DNA of 45,924 bases from Minwuia thermotolerans (GCA_021604565.1 BQJF01000029.1:1-45924), one strand, 5' to 3'. Positions 25,015 to 33,929 are shown, counted from the stretch's first letter. A program made the numbers and translations. The notes: a model not told the origin generated them from the sequence alone.

Positions 25015-26051
25015 GACTGTCCGCCCAGCCTGTCCCGGTCGTGCACCCGCGCCAGCCAGTCGCGCCGGTCCATGTACCAGCGGATGGTGTCTTCCAGACC
25101 CGCATCAAAGGTCATGCGTGGTTTCCAGCCGATCTCCCGCTCGATCCGTGATGGGTCGATGGCATAGCGCTGGTCGTGACCCGGCCTGTCCCTGACCCGC
25201 GTTACCAGACCGATATGCGGCACATGCGGAGAGTCCGGAACCAGCGCATCCAGCCGCGCGCAGAGATGGCGCACCACGTCCAGGTTCTGCTGTTCCCCGC
25301 GCGCGCCGACCAGATAGGTCTCACCCGTCCGCCCGCGCGCCAGCACTGCCAGCAGCGCAGCCACATGGTCATCCACGTGGATCCAGTCGCGCACGTTGTC
25401 GCCCTTGCCATAGACCGGCAGGGGACGGCCATCCAGCGCGTTGAGGATCATCAGGGGGATCAGCTTCTCCGGGAACTGGAACGGCCCGTAATTGTTGCCG
25501 CAGTTGGTCACCAGCACCGGCAGGCCATAGGTGACGCCGAACGCCCGCACCAGATGATCGGACCCGGCCTTCGACGCGGCGTAGGGCGAGTTCGGACTGT
25601 AGGCATCGCCCTCCCTGAACCAGGCGCCGTCGGCCAGGCTGCCATAGACCTCGTCCGTCGATACATGCAGGAACCGGAAATTCTCCCGCCGGTCATCGGG
25701 CAGGTCGCGCCAGTATCCCAGAGCGGCCTCCAGCATCACGCCGGTCCCGGTCACATTGGTTCGGATGAAGGCGGAGGGACCGTCGATCGACCGGTCCACA
25801 TGGCTTTCCGCCGCCAGATGCATCACAGCATCGGGCCGGAAATCCGCAAAGGCCGCGACCATCGCAGGCATGTCGCAGATGTCCGCCTGCAGAAAACGGT
25901 AGTTCGACGCTGCAGCCACATCCTCGACGTTCTCGGGCCGCCCGGCATAGGTCAGGCAGTCGATATTGAGCACCTCGACACCATCCGGCACCAACCGGCG
26001 GACAAGCGCAGAACCGATGAAACCACACCCGCCGGTGACCAGGATACGCAT
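25011..26051 (-). CDS. rfbB: dTDP-glucose 4,6-dehydratase
   Basis: A 346-residue extended SDR that converts dTDP-glucose to dTDP-4-keto-6-deoxyglucose. The NAD loop is 'GGCGFIG' (7-13). The catalytic 'TDEVYG' (132-137) and 'YAASK' (157-161) are intact, and 'NNYGPFQFPEKLIPLMI' is a family hallmark. It follows rfbC by 3 bp and overlaps rfbD by 4 bp. Confidence 0.96.
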   Translation of the reverse strand: MRILVTGGCGFIGSALVRRLVPDGVEVLNIDCLTYAGRPENVEDVAAASNYRFLQADICDMPAMVAAFADFRPDAVMHLAAESHVDRSIDGPSAFIRTNVTGTGVMLEAALGYWRDLPDDRRENFRFLHVSTDEVYGSLADGAWFREGDAYSPNSPYAASKAGSDHLVRAFGVTYGLPVLVTNCGNNYGPFQFPEKLIPLMILNALDGRPLPVYGKGDNVRDWIHVDDHVAALLAVLARGRTGETYLVGARGEQQNLDVVRHLCARLDALVPDSPHVPHIGLVTRVRDRPGHDQRYAIDPSRIEREIGWKPRMTFDAGLEDTIRWYMDRRDWLARVHDRDRLGGQS

Positions 26052-26054
26052 GGC

Positions 26055-26624
26055 TCAGATCCCTCCGAATTCAGCGAGTGTCGGCAGCATCAGGTCCTTC
26101 TCCGAAATCCGTGCGGACTGCCTGTCCACCGGCCAGTCGATACCCAGCGCCGGATCATCGAAGGCAATGCCCTGCTCCGCGGACGGGTCGTAGGGTGTGG
26201 TCACCTTGTAGATGACCTCGGCCCCGTCGGTCAGGGTGCAGTATCCGTGCGCGAAGCCTGTCGGCACCCAGAGCTGGTTCCATTCGGTTTCCGACAGTTC
26301 CACAGCCACATGCCGACCGAATGTCGGCGATCCCCGGCGAACATCGACCGCCACATCCAGGATTGCGCCGCGCAGACAGCGGATCAGCTTGCCCTGTGCA
26401 CTCGGCGGCAGTTGCAGGTGGAGGCCGCGCAATGTGCCGCGCGCGCCATTGCGGACATGGTTGTCCTGGACAAAGCTCCAGTCGTGGCCCTGCGCCGAAA
26501 GCGCCACAGCATTCCAGGTCTCGGAGAAGAAGCCACGGTCATCCCCGTGACGGACAGGCCAGAGCTGCAACACGTCGGGAACTGCCGTCGGCTCGATCCG
26601 CATGGGTCTGACCGGAGCAGTCAA
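26055..26624 (-). CDS. rfbC: dTDP-4-dehydrorhamnose 3,5-epimerase
   Basis: A 189-residue cupin-fold epimerase. 'DRGFFSETWN' (29-38), the catalytic His in 'LRGLHLQ' (H69), 'PTGFAHGY' (121-128) and the Tyr in 'YKVTTPYDP' (139-147) are as expected for RmlC. It completes the four-gene dTDP-L-rhamnose set. The start overlaps the stop of the NDUFA9-like gene by 4 bp. Confidence 0.95.
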   Translation of the reverse strand: MTAPVRPMRIEPTAVPDVLQLWPVRHGDDRGFFSETWNAVALSAQGHDWSFVQDNHVRNGARGTLRGLHLQLPPSAQGKLIRCLRGAILDVAVDVRRGSPTFGRHVAVELSETEWNQLWVPTGFAHGYCTLTDGAEVIYKVTTPYDPSAEQGIAFDDPALGIDWPVDRQSARISEKDLMLPTLAEFGGI

Positions 26625-27583
26625 TCCATGACCCGGTCGACCGCCGCGACGGGCTCCCGGCCAGGCTTGCGGAAACGGGCGAGGTAGGCGGGCACGATGG
26701 CCTCGACGGTTTCCAGATCGGTGATGCCGAGCTCCGCGAAACCCGGCGCGCCCTCACCCACCACATTGTCTTCCTGCAGCAGACGCACATGATCAAGGGT
26801 CAGCGGAGGTGCAGGCAGGAACTGAAGCACGGCACCCATGACCTTCGCGACATCGAAGGGGATCGGCAGCAACAGCGCCTTGCGCCCGGTCTGCTGCAGC
26901 ACGAACTCCAGGATCTCGCGGAAGGTCATGACCCGTGGTCCGCCAAGTTCGAAGGTCTTGCCCTGCACATCCTCGCGCACCAGCGCAGCCATGATCGCAT
27001 CGGCGACGTCACCGACATAGACCGGCTGAAACCTTGTGTGCCCGCCACCGACCAGCGGCAGGGCCGGGGCAATGCGGGACATGGCACCGAAACGGTTCAT
27101 CAGATCGTCTTCCGGCCCGAAAACCACCGACGGACGCAGGATGATAGCTGTCGGAACACTCTCGCGCACCGCCGCTTCGCCTGCGGCCTTGGTCCGGGCG
27201 TAGAGTGCGCCTGACCCGGCGTCGGCACCGATCGCGGAAAGCTGAATGAAACGGGTGATGCCCGCCTCCGCAACCGCCTGCGCAATGTTACGCGCGCCGA
27301 TGGTGTGCGTGGCGGCAAAGGTCTGGTCCGACTGGTGCAGCACGCCGACCAGATTGACGACCGCGTCGGCGCCTTCGACCGCCCTGGCCACGGACGCGGG
27401 CTTGCGGATGTTGGCATACAGCGGCGTGACCTGCCCGACGTCGCCCATCGGTTTCAGGAAGATCGCAGCCTCCGGGTCGCGCACGGCGACCGTGACAACC
27501 GCGCCGGCACGCGCCAGACGGCGCACCAGGTGACGACCGATGAAACCGGACCCACCGAAGACCGTGACGTGCATGCCCTGCAT
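26621..27583 (-). CDS. NAD(P)-binding protein of the complex I NDUFA9 family
   Basis: A 320-residue atypical SDR. The nucleotide loop is 'VFGGSGFIGRHLVRRLARAG' near 8-27, with 'VVNLVGVLHQ' and 'YARTKAAGEAAVR' further in. This matches the NDUFA9/39 kDa complex I subunit-like family, which in alphaproteobacteria is often encoded away from the nuo genes. The ATG at 27583 has GGGAGG 9 bases upstream; a second ATG at 27574 has a weaker site. It is the first gene of the run that continues into rfbC, so it may be co-transcribed with the rhamnose genes. The operon position suggests a general role in nucleotide-sugar or respiratory membrane function, but neither is shown. Confidence 0.85.
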   Translation of the reverse strand: MQGMHVTVFGGSGFIGRHLVRRLARAGAVVTVAVRDPEAAIFLKPMGDVGQVTPLYANIRKPASVARAVEGADAVVNLVGVLHQSDQTFAATHTIGARNIAQAVAEAGITRFIQLSAIGADAGSGALYARTKAAGEAAVRESVPTAIILRPSVVFGPEDDLMNRFGAMSRIAPALPLVGGGHTRFQPVYVGDVADAIMAALVREDVQGKTFELGGPRVMTFREILEFVLQQTGRKALLLPIPFDVAKVMGAVLQFLPAPPLTLDHVRLLQEDNVVGEGAPGFAELGITDLETVEAIVPAYLARFRKPGREPVAAVDRVMD

Positions 27584-27674
27584 CCGAAAAGACCTCCCGA
27601 TCCGTCGGGGATCACCTGCCCCGACCCTGTCGCACTGCTCTATCGTGCCGCTGCGCAGATGGCAACGATGCGAT

Positions 27675-27705
27675 ACGTCGCGACGTCACGGTTGGTTGGC
27701 CAACC
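27675..27705. promoter_or_regulatory. Two adjacent 12 bp palindromes in a divergent intergenic region
   Basis: ACGTCGCGACGT (27675-27686) and GGTTGGCCAACC (27694-27705) are both perfect palindromes separated by 7 bp. They lie in the 169 bp gap between the divergent NDUFA9-like/rhamnose operon and the RNase D gene. They may be operators for one or both directions. No known regulator consensus is recognised. Confidence 0.35.
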
Positions 27706-27752
27706 CGCCCTGTGATATGCGGACAGCCAATGCCTGAATGGAGCCCGCATCA

Positions 27753-28367
27753 ATGACCATCCACTTTCATCGCGATGACCTGCCGGACGCCGTCGACCTG
27801 GGTCCGACCGTGGCCATCGACACGGAGACCATGGGCCTGAACCCGCACCGGGACCGGCTCTGCCTGGTGCAGCTCTCTGCGGGCGACGGTGACGCGCATC
27901 TGGTCCAGATTCGCCCCGGCGGCGCGGCAGCCCCCAACCTCACGCGGATGCTGCAGGACTCTTCTGTCCTGAAGCTGTTCCATTTCGCGCGTTTCGACAT
28001 CGCGGCCCTGCGCAATGGCCTGGGGGCGGAAACCAGCCCGGTCTATTGCACCAAGATCGCCAGCCGCCTCTGCCGGACCTACACGGACCGCCACAGCCTG
28101 CGCGACCTGTGCAAGGAGTTGCTGGATGTGGACATTTCCAAACAGCAGCAGTCGTCCGACTGGGGTGCGGATGAACTGACGGAGGCGCAGATGGCCTATG
28201 CAGCATCAGACGTACTGTACCTGCACCGTCTGCGGGCGGAACTGGATGTCCGTATCGCGCGGGAGGGGCGGACCCACATGGCGCAGGCGTGCTTCGACTT
28301 CCTGCCGATGCGTGCCGAACTGGATCTGGTCGGCTGGCCGGAGACGGACATCTTCGCGCACTCCTGA
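27753..28367 (+). CDS. Ribonuclease D-type 3'-5' exonuclease (short form)
   Basis: A 204-residue DEDDy exonuclease. The catalytic residues are visible: D23 and E25 in 'AIDTETMGL', D82 in 'HFARFDIAAL', and Y149 with D153 in 'YAASDVLYL'. It has only the exonuclease domain; the C-terminal HRDC domains of E. coli RNase D are absent, as in many alphaproteobacterial homologues. Likely roles are RNA 3' maturation or turnover. The frame opens at 27738, but the ATG at 27753 has GGAG 9 bases before it and starts at the usual 'MTIHFHRDDL'. Confidence 0.9.
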   Translation: MTIHFHRDDLPDAVDLGPTVAIDTETMGLNPHRDRLCLVQLSAGDGDAHLVQIRPGGAAAPNLTRMLQDSSVLKLFHFARFDIAALRNGLGAETSPVYCTKIASRLCRTYTDRHSLRDLCKELLDVDISKQQQSSDWGADELTEAQMAYAASDVLYLHRLRAELDVRIAREGRTHMAQACFDFLPMRAELDLVGWPETDIFAHS

Positions 28368-28465
28368 TCGACAGCAGCACGCGTCCGGAATTCTGCCTTG
28401 TGGCGTAAAGGCTTTCTGCACGAATGCGTGCTCTGATGTTGCGTGGCCGCAGCACATCAACCATA

Positions 28466-28482
28466 TTGGCATGAATCTTGTT
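28466..28482 (+). promoter_or_regulatory. Sigma-54-like -24/-12 element upstream of kdsD (weak)
   Basis: TTGGCATGAATCTTGTT resembles the RpoN consensus TTGGCACG-N4-TTGCW. The -24 GG is kept, but the -12 GC reads GT, which usually weakens such promoters. It sits 63 bp before the kdsD start in a cluster that includes rpoN itself, so autogenous control is conceivable. A sigma-70-like pair (TTGCGT, 17 bp, CATATT) overlaps the same place and may be the real promoter. The rest of the 178 bp gap shows nothing else clear. Confidence 0.22.
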
Positions 28483-28545
28483 GTGGACAGCCCGTCCTTG
28501 CGCGGGTGCCACACTGAAATCAGACAGGCGAGGCCCTGACCACCC

Positions 28546-29544
28546 ATGGCTGATGAAGCCCGAGCACCGGCAGGCGATACCAGAACCGGCGATGACATCG
28601 CGACGGGACGACAGGTCATCGAGATGGAGGCAAAGGCGCTGATGGCCCTCGCTGCCAGCCTCGACGACAGCTTCGTCGCTGCGGTTGACTGCCTGCTGAA
28701 GGTCCAGGGCCGGGTCATCCTGACGGGCATGGGCAAGAGTGGCCATGTCGCCCGCAAGATCGCGGCAACCATGGCCTCCACCGGCACCCCCGCCTATTTC
28801 GTGCATCCGGGGGAGGCCAGCCACGGCGACCTGGGCATGATCACGGAGAAGGATGCCCTGATCGGGCTGAGCAACTCCGGCGAGACCAACGAACTCGGGG
28901 ATATCGTCGAGTTCGCGCGCCGCAACATGGTGCCCGTGATCGCCATGGTCGGTCGCATCCCGTCCACGCTTGGCTCCGCCGCCGACGTCTGCCTGCTCAC
29001 TCCGGACGCGGCAGAAGCCTGCCCGCACGTCCTGGCACCAACGACATCCACGACCATGATGCTGGCGCTTGGCGATGCGCTGGCCGTGGCCCTGCTGGAA
29101 CGGCGGAATTTCACGGCACGGGACTTCGGACGGCTGCACCCGGGTGGCAAGCTCGGCCGCCGCCTCGTGACCGTTGCCGACATCATGCACGAAGGCACGG
29201 AACTGCCGGTCGCGCCCGGTGGCACCCTGATGTCAGATGCCCTGATCGAGATGACCGCGAAAAGTCTTGGCTGCATTGCGATCACGGATGCGGACGGACG
29301 GTTGTCCGGCATCATCACCGACGGCGACCTGCGCCGTGGCATGAAGCGCCCGGACCTGCTGAGCCATTCCGTTGAAGACGTCATGACACGCAGCCCCAGG
29401 ACGATCCGCGCCACGGCGCTGGCGTCCGAAGGTGTCGGCATCATGCACGAGAACAAGGTGACGAGCCTGTTCGTGCTGGATGACGATCAGCGCCCGGTCG
29501 GGCTGCTGCACATTCACGACTGCCTTCGTGCAGGTGTCGCATGA
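28546..29544 (+). CDS. kdsD: D-arabinose-5-phosphate isomerase (KdsD/KpsF/GutQ family)
   Basis: A 332-residue isomerase converting ribulose-5-phosphate to arabinose-5-phosphate for Kdo synthesis. An N-terminal SIS domain (about 45-180) has 'ILTGMGKSGHVARKIAATMAS' and 'HPGEASHGDLGMI'. Two CBS domains follow (about 205-265 and 275-332). It leads the LPS-export cluster and overlaps lptC by 4 bp. Its position there fits supply of Kdo for lipid A. Confidence 0.93.
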   Translation: MADEARAPAGDTRTGDDIATGRQVIEMEAKALMALAASLDDSFVAAVDCLLKVQGRVILTGMGKSGHVARKIAATMASTGTPAYFVHPGEASHGDLGMITEKDALIGLSNSGETNELGDIVEFARRNMVPVIAMVGRIPSTLGSAADVCLLTPDAAEACPHVLAPTTSTTMMLALGDALAVALLERRNFTARDFGRLHPGGKLGRRLVTVADIMHEGTELPVAPGGTLMSDALIEMTAKSLGCIAITDADGRLSGIITDGDLRRGMKRPDLLSHSVEDVMTRSPRTIRATALASEGVGIMHENKVTSLFVLDDDQRPVGLLHIHDCLRAGVA

Positions 29545-30212
29545 CGGTCAACGACACCCCGGAAGACGCGAAGGACATTGGCCGGCGCTGGAACGCCCGC
29601 CCCCGTTCGGACCGCATCTCGACGGGGGAGGCGCGTCGCAATCCGCTGGTCAACCGGATGAAGTTCGCGCTGCTCGGCGTTTCCGCCCTGCTGGTCGTCG
29701 CCCTGCTGGCATGGCCGCAGTTCACGGAGCGCAGCGGCGACCTGCCCATCGACTTCGCCGACGTTGATGTGGGCGCGCCGACATCGACCATGTCCAATGC
29801 TCGGTTCATCAGTGGCGGTGCCCATGCCATCAACATTACCGCTGATCAGGTGGTCCAGGATGCCGAGTCACCGGAACTGGTGCATCTGACCAATATCTCC
29901 GGCGACACCACGACCGATGACGGTGCCTGGTTCTCCCTGTCGGCCCTGAACGGGAATTATGACCGGGAGGCGCAACGACTGGTGCTGAATGGCGATGTCG
30001 CGCTGTTCACGGACAGCGGCAATGAACTGCACAGCGCCAATGCAACGTTCGAACTGGAACAGGGCCGCATCACGGGCGGCGATCCCGTGACCGGCCACGG
30101 CCCCTACGGTCGCATCACTGCAGACCGTTTCGAGGTCGCGGGCAACGGCGAGACCATCCATTTCAGGGGTGGCGTCAAGCTGGTGGTCGAAACCGGTGCC
30201 GGGGGCCTCTGA
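29541..30212 (+). CDS. lptC: LPS export system protein LptC
   Basis: A 223-residue bitopic inner-membrane protein. One transmembrane helix lies near 42-59 ('FALLGVSALLVVALLAWP') after a basic cytoplasmic tail, followed by a periplasmic beta-jellyroll part. It accepts LPS from LptBFG and passes it to LptA. The sequence is divergent, as usual for LptC. The gene order kdsD-lptC-lptA-lptB supports the call strongly. It overlaps kdsD by 4 bp and lptA by 1 bp. Confidence 0.9.
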   Translation: MTVNDTPEDAKDIGRRWNARPRSDRISTGEARRNPLVNRMKFALLGVSALLVVALLAWPQFTERSGDLPIDFADVDVGAPTSTMSNARFISGGAHAINITADQVVQDAESPELVHLTNISGDTTTDDGAWFSLSALNGNYDREAQRLVLNGDVALFTDSGNELHSANATFELEQGRITGGDPVTGHGPYGRITADRFEVAGNGETIHFRGGVKLVVETGAGGL

Positions 30213-30781
30213 TGGATCTGACAATGAATTTCCGTGCATCGGTATTCCGGGCGTTCCGGCTTCCGGGCATGATCGCGACCATGCTGCTGGCCCTGGTCCT
30301 GCTCTCGCCTGTCAGCGCGCAGGAAGGGCTGGGCGGTGACCCTGATGCCCCCATCGAGATCCAGGCGGACAATCTGGAGGTCTATCGCGACAGGCAACTG
30401 GCGATCTTCATCGGCAACGTCGATGCGCAGCAGGGACGCATGAACCTGAAGACGGACGAACTTCACGTCAGCTACCGCGAAGGCGGCGACGGCGGTGAAG
30501 GTGCTGCGGTCGGCGGGCGCATCTCCCGTCTGGAGGCCAAGGGCAATGTCCGGGTCTCGACGGAGAAGGAAAGTGCCACCGGCGATCAGGGCGTCTATGA
30601 CATCGACAGCGCCACCATCGTGCTGGAGGGCGGGGTGCGCCTGTTCCAGAACCGCAACGTGCTTGCCGGACAGCGGCTGGTGATGAACCTGGAAACAGGG
30701 GTCACGCGGCTGGATGGCGCACCGGGCACGGGCCGGGTGAAGGGCATCTTCCAGCCCCAGCGCTCGGACGACACCGAATGA
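30212..30781 (+). CDS. lptA: LPS transport periplasmic protein LptA
   Basis: A 189-residue periplasmic protein with a signal peptide ('MIATMLLALVLLSPVSAQ', cleavage near residue 34). It has the OstA-like fold, seen as 'PIEIQADNLEVYRDRQLAIFIGNVDAQQG' in part and 'VYDIDSATIVLEGGVRLFQN'. It bridges LPS from the inner to the outer membrane. It overlaps lptB by 4 bp. Confidence 0.92.
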   Translation: MDLTMNFRASVFRAFRLPGMIATMLLALVLLSPVSAQEGLGGDPDAPIEIQADNLEVYRDRQLAIFIGNVDAQQGRMNLKTDELHVSYREGGDGGEGAAVGGRISRLEAKGNVRVSTEKESATGDQGVYDIDSATIVLEGGVRLFQNRNVLAGQRLVMNLETGVTRLDGAPGTGRVKGIFQPQRSDDTE

Positions 30782-31563
30782 CGGACGTGACCGACAAGAC
30801 CGAAACCGCGGATGGGGCAGCCCCGCGCCTGGTGCACGAGAATACCGGCCTCTCGGCACGGAAGCTCGGCAAGCGCTACAAGAAGCGACCCGTGCTGCGT
30901 GACGTCTCCCTGTCCGTGCAGCGCGGGGAGGCGGTCGGCCTGCTTGGTCCCAATGGTGCGGGCAAGACGACCTGTTTCTACATCATCACCGGACTGATCA
31001 AGGCGGACTTCGGCCAGATCATGCTGGACGGTCACGACATCACCAGTCTGCCGATGTACCGACGTGCCCGGCTGGGTGTCGGCTACCTGCCGCAGGAAGC
31101 CTCCATCTTCCGGGGCATGACCGTCGAACAGAACATTCGCGCCGTGCTGGAAGTCGCCGAGAGCGAGCGGGAGATGCGGGAGCAGATGCTGGAGGATCTG
31201 CTGGCCGAATTCTCCCTGACCCATCTGCGCCGTGCCTCCGCCATGGCGCTTTCCGGCGGGGAGCGGCGACGTGTCGAGATCGCGCGTGCGCTGGCCAGCC
31301 GCCCGTCCTTCATGTTGCTGGACGAGCCGCTGGCGGGCATCGACCCCATTGCTGTCGGCGAGATCCGAGATCTTGTCTTTCATCTGAAGGATCGCGGGCT
31401 GGGGGTGCTGATCACCGACCATAATGTCCGCGAAACCCTGGACCTGATCGACCGCGCCTACATCCTGCATGACGGTCGGGTGCTGATGGAGGGCTCGCCC
31501 GATGACATCGTGAACCATGACGACGTGCGCCGGGTTTATCTCGGCGAACGTTTCCGGATGTAG
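30778..31563 (+). CDS. lptB: LPS export ABC transporter ATP-binding protein LptB
   Basis: A 261-residue ABC ATPase powering LPS extraction by LptFG. Walker A 'GPNGAGKTT' is at 57-65, the signature 'LSGGERRR' at 158-165, and Walker B 'FMLLDEP' at 178-184, followed by the family-specific 'LAGIDPIAV'. The N-terminus carries about 25 extra residues before the ABC domain. LptF and LptG are not in the window. It is followed by rpoN after 10 bp. Confidence 0.95.
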   Translation: MTDVTDKTETADGAAPRLVHENTGLSARKLGKRYKKRPVLRDVSLSVQRGEAVGLLGPNGAGKTTCFYIITGLIKADFGQIMLDGHDITSLPMYRRARLGVGYLPQEASIFRGMTVEQNIRAVLEVAESEREMREQMLEDLLAEFSLTHLRRASAMALSGGERRRVEIARALASRPSFMLLDEPLAGIDPIAVGEIRDLVFHLKDRGLGVLITDHNVRETLDLIDRAYILHDGRVLMEGSPDDIVNHDDVRRVYLGERFRM

Positions 31564-31573
31564 GGCGCGCAGC

Positions 31574-33139
31574 ATGGCCATCGGACCCCGCCTGGAGCTT
31601 CGGCAAAGCCAGAATCTGGTCATGACCCCGCAACTGCAGCAGGCCATCAAGCTGCTGCAGTTGAACAACATCGAACTGACCTCCTTCGTCGAGCAGGAAC
31701 TGGAACGCAATCCGCTGCTGGAGGAACGGGAGAAGGAAGACCGCCCCGACCAGCCGGAACCGGAAGCCCGCGCCGAGAGCAGTGACGACGGCTTTGGCGA
31801 CGAGACGGTCCCGGAACTGTCGATCACGTCGGAGAACGGCGGTGGCGCGGAGGCCGAGCAGGCATTCGATGCGGATCGCGAGAGCGTCAGTGGTGAGGAC
31901 AGCGTTGCCGACCGCATGGGCGAAACCTCCGCTCCGAGCGGCGATTCCGGGGATACCGGTGGCAGCCTGGGCCAGATGGGCGCCGGTGGCTCTTCACGGT
32001 TCGAGGACATGGACCTGAGCCTGGAGAACACCCTGGGCGAGGAAATCGGCATGCGGGACTCGCTGATGACCCAGCTTGGTCTTGCCGTGAATGACGATAT
32101 TCAGCGGATGGTTGGCTCGGCGATCATCGATTCCATCGACCCGGACGGCTATTTCCGGGAAGACATTGCCGAAATGGCGGAGCGCCTCGGCTGCGAGAGC
32201 ACGGTCGTCGAAGACATGCTGCAGGTCGTGCAGGGCTTTGAACCTACCGGGATCGGTGCGCGCAACCTGTCGGAGTGCCTGGCGCTGCAACTGATCGAGC
32301 AGGATCGCTATGATCCCGCAATGGCGAAACTGGTCGCCCGCCTGGAACTACTGGGGCGTCAGGACTACCCGGCGCTGATGCGCGAATGCGAGGTCGATGA
32401 GGAAGATCTGGCCGAGATGGTCAGCGAGATCCGCAGGCTGGATCCGCGACCGGGCAGCAGCTTCGAACACGATGATTCGCAGACAGCCGTGCCCGACGTC
32501 CTGCTGCGCCAGAAGCCGGATGGCGGCTGGTCCATCGAACTGAACAGCGAGACCCTGCCCCGCGTGCTGGTGAACAACCGCTATTACGCGGAGGTCAGCC
32601 GCACCACGCGGAAATCCGAGGACAAGACCTATCTGAGCGAGTGCCTGAACACGGCCAACTGGCTGGTGAAGTCCCTGGACCAGCGGGCCAACACGATCAT
32701 GAAGGTGGCAACGGAACTGGTGCGCCAGCAGGACGGGTTCTTTGCGCTGGGAGTGCAGTACCTGCGTCCGCTGAACCTGAAGACCATCGCCGACGCCATC
32801 GGCATGCACGAGAGCACCGTCAGCCGCGTCACCGCCAACAAGTACATCGGCACCCCGCGCGGCATCTTCGAGATGAAGTACTTCTTCACTGCCGCGATCC
32901 CGTCGAACCGGGGCGGGGATTCGCATTCCGCCGAATCCGTGCGCATGCGAATCCGGGACCTGATCGGAGAGGAAGACCCCAAGAAGATCCTGTCCGATGA
33001 CCGGATCGTCGAGATCCTGAAGGAAGAAGGAATCGACATTGCCCGCCGGACGGTCGCAAAATACCGCGAAGCCCTGCGCATTCCGTCGTCAGTGCAAAGG
33101 CGGCGGCAGAAACGACTGCAGATGTCGATGGCCCGTTGA
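31574..33139 (+). CDS. rpoN: RNA polymerase sigma-54 factor
   Basis: A 521-residue sigma-54. Region I ('MAIGPRLELRQSQNLVMTPQ', then the Leu/Gln-rich 'LQQAIKLLQLNNIEL') is followed by an acidic region II (about 60-160), the core-binding domain and the C-terminal DNA-binding part. The diagnostic RpoN box 'ARRTVAKYRE' is at about 490-499. The frame is open from 31517, but the ATG at 31574 gives the conserved N-terminus. It is 10 bp behind lptB, the usual lptB-rpoN-hpf-ptsN order of proteobacteria. Confidence 0.96.
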   Translation: MAIGPRLELRQSQNLVMTPQLQQAIKLLQLNNIELTSFVEQELERNPLLEEREKEDRPDQPEPEARAESSDDGFGDETVPELSITSENGGGAEAEQAFDADRESVSGEDSVADRMGETSAPSGDSGDTGGSLGQMGAGGSSRFEDMDLSLENTLGEEIGMRDSLMTQLGLAVNDDIQRMVGSAIIDSIDPDGYFREDIAEMAERLGCESTVVEDMLQVVQGFEPTGIGARNLSECLALQLIEQDRYDPAMAKLVARLELLGRQDYPALMRECEVDEEDLAEMVSEIRRLDPRPGSSFEHDDSQTAVPDVLLRQKPDGGWSIELNSETLPRVLVNNRYYAEVSRTTRKSEDKTYLSECLNTANWLVKSLDQRANTIMKVATELVRQQDGFFALGVQYLRPLNLKTIADAIGMHESTVSRVTANKYIGTPRGIFEMKYFFTAAIPSNRGGDSHSAESVRMRIRDLIGEEDPKKILSDDRIVEILKEEGIDIARRTVAKYREALRIPSSVQRRRQKRLQMSMAR

Positions 33140-33191
33140 GAGGCCAGGGTTCCGGTCGCGGAATGTCCCAACGGGACCGGGTTTCAGCGGG

Positions 33192-33220
33192 TTGACTCGG
33201 ATTGGGGGCCTACCTATGGT
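33192..33220 (+). promoter_or_regulatory. Candidate sigma-70 promoter of hpf-ptsN
   Basis: TTGACT (33192-33197) is followed by a 17 bp spacer and TATGGT (33215-33220). Spacing and hexamers are close to the housekeeping consensus. It lies in the 144 bp rpoN-hpf gap, 63 bp before the hpf start, so hpf probably has its own promoter as well as read-through from the lpt-rpoN unit. Confidence 0.6.
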
Positions 33221-33283
33221 CCGCGCCGCTTTGCGGCACAGCCGGGTTTCGGGGCGTCGCTATGGCGGTAAACAAGAGGCATC

Positions 33284-33868
33284 ATGAAAATCACCATTGA
33301 AGGCAAGCAGATTGATCTGGGTGACGCGCTGAGGCAGCGCGCGGAAGACCGGATTGTGGATGCGGTAGGCAAGTACTTCGGCGATGGCATCGACGGTTCC
33401 ATCACCTTTTCCCGCAACGGCCAGATGATCCAGGCTGATTGTGCGGTCCACATCGGTCACGACATCTTTCTGAAGAGCCACGGCAGCGACAGCGACGCAC
33501 ACGGTGCCTTCGATCTGGCGGCTGAGCGGATCGAGAAGCAGTTGCGCCGCTACAAGCGTCGCCTGAAGGACCATCACGCCCGCCAGAAGCAGGATGGTCT
33601 TGCCAATCTGATGGCGCAGGACTACACCCTCGCCAGCGACGAGACCGAGACCGACGAACTGGAGACCGGTGGTGCCGACGCGCATCCCGTCATCATCGCC
33701 GAGACGAAGGCCAGCGTGCCCTCCTGCACGGTAAGTGATGCGGTGATGCGGCTGGACCTTGCGAACCAGTCGGCACTGATGTTCAGGAACCTGGGCAACG
33801 ACCGACTGAATGTCGTCTATCGCCGCAGCGATGGACATATCGGCTGGATCGATCCGGCTCAGGCCTGA
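33284..33868 (+). CDS. hpf: Ribosome hibernation-promoting factor, long form
   Basis: A 194-residue long HPF. The N-terminal domain (1 to about 110) binds the 30S decoding region and holds 'GDALRQRAEDRIVDAVGKYF' and the basic 'EKQLRRYKRRLKDHHARQK'. A linker precedes the C-terminal dimerisation domain (about 135-194), seen as 'VSDAVMRLDLANQSALMFRN' and 'NVVYRRSDGHIGWIDP'. Long forms dimerise 70S ribosomes into 100S particles by themselves. It sits in the conserved rpoN-hpf-ptsN order. Confidence 0.94.
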   Translation: MKITIEGKQIDLGDALRQRAEDRIVDAVGKYFGDGIDGSITFSRNGQMIQADCAVHIGHDIFLKSHGSDSDAHGAFDLAAERIEKQLRRYKRRLKDHHARQKQDGLANLMAQDYTLASDETETDELETGGADAHPVIIAETKASVPSCTVSDAVMRLDLANQSALMFRNLGNDRLNVVYRRSDGHIGWIDPAQA

Positions 33869-33929
33869 TCCGCACTTCCCCGCAGGGGGCGGTCTGCAAT
33901 CCGGACCAAGAAACGAAACAGGTGCAGTA

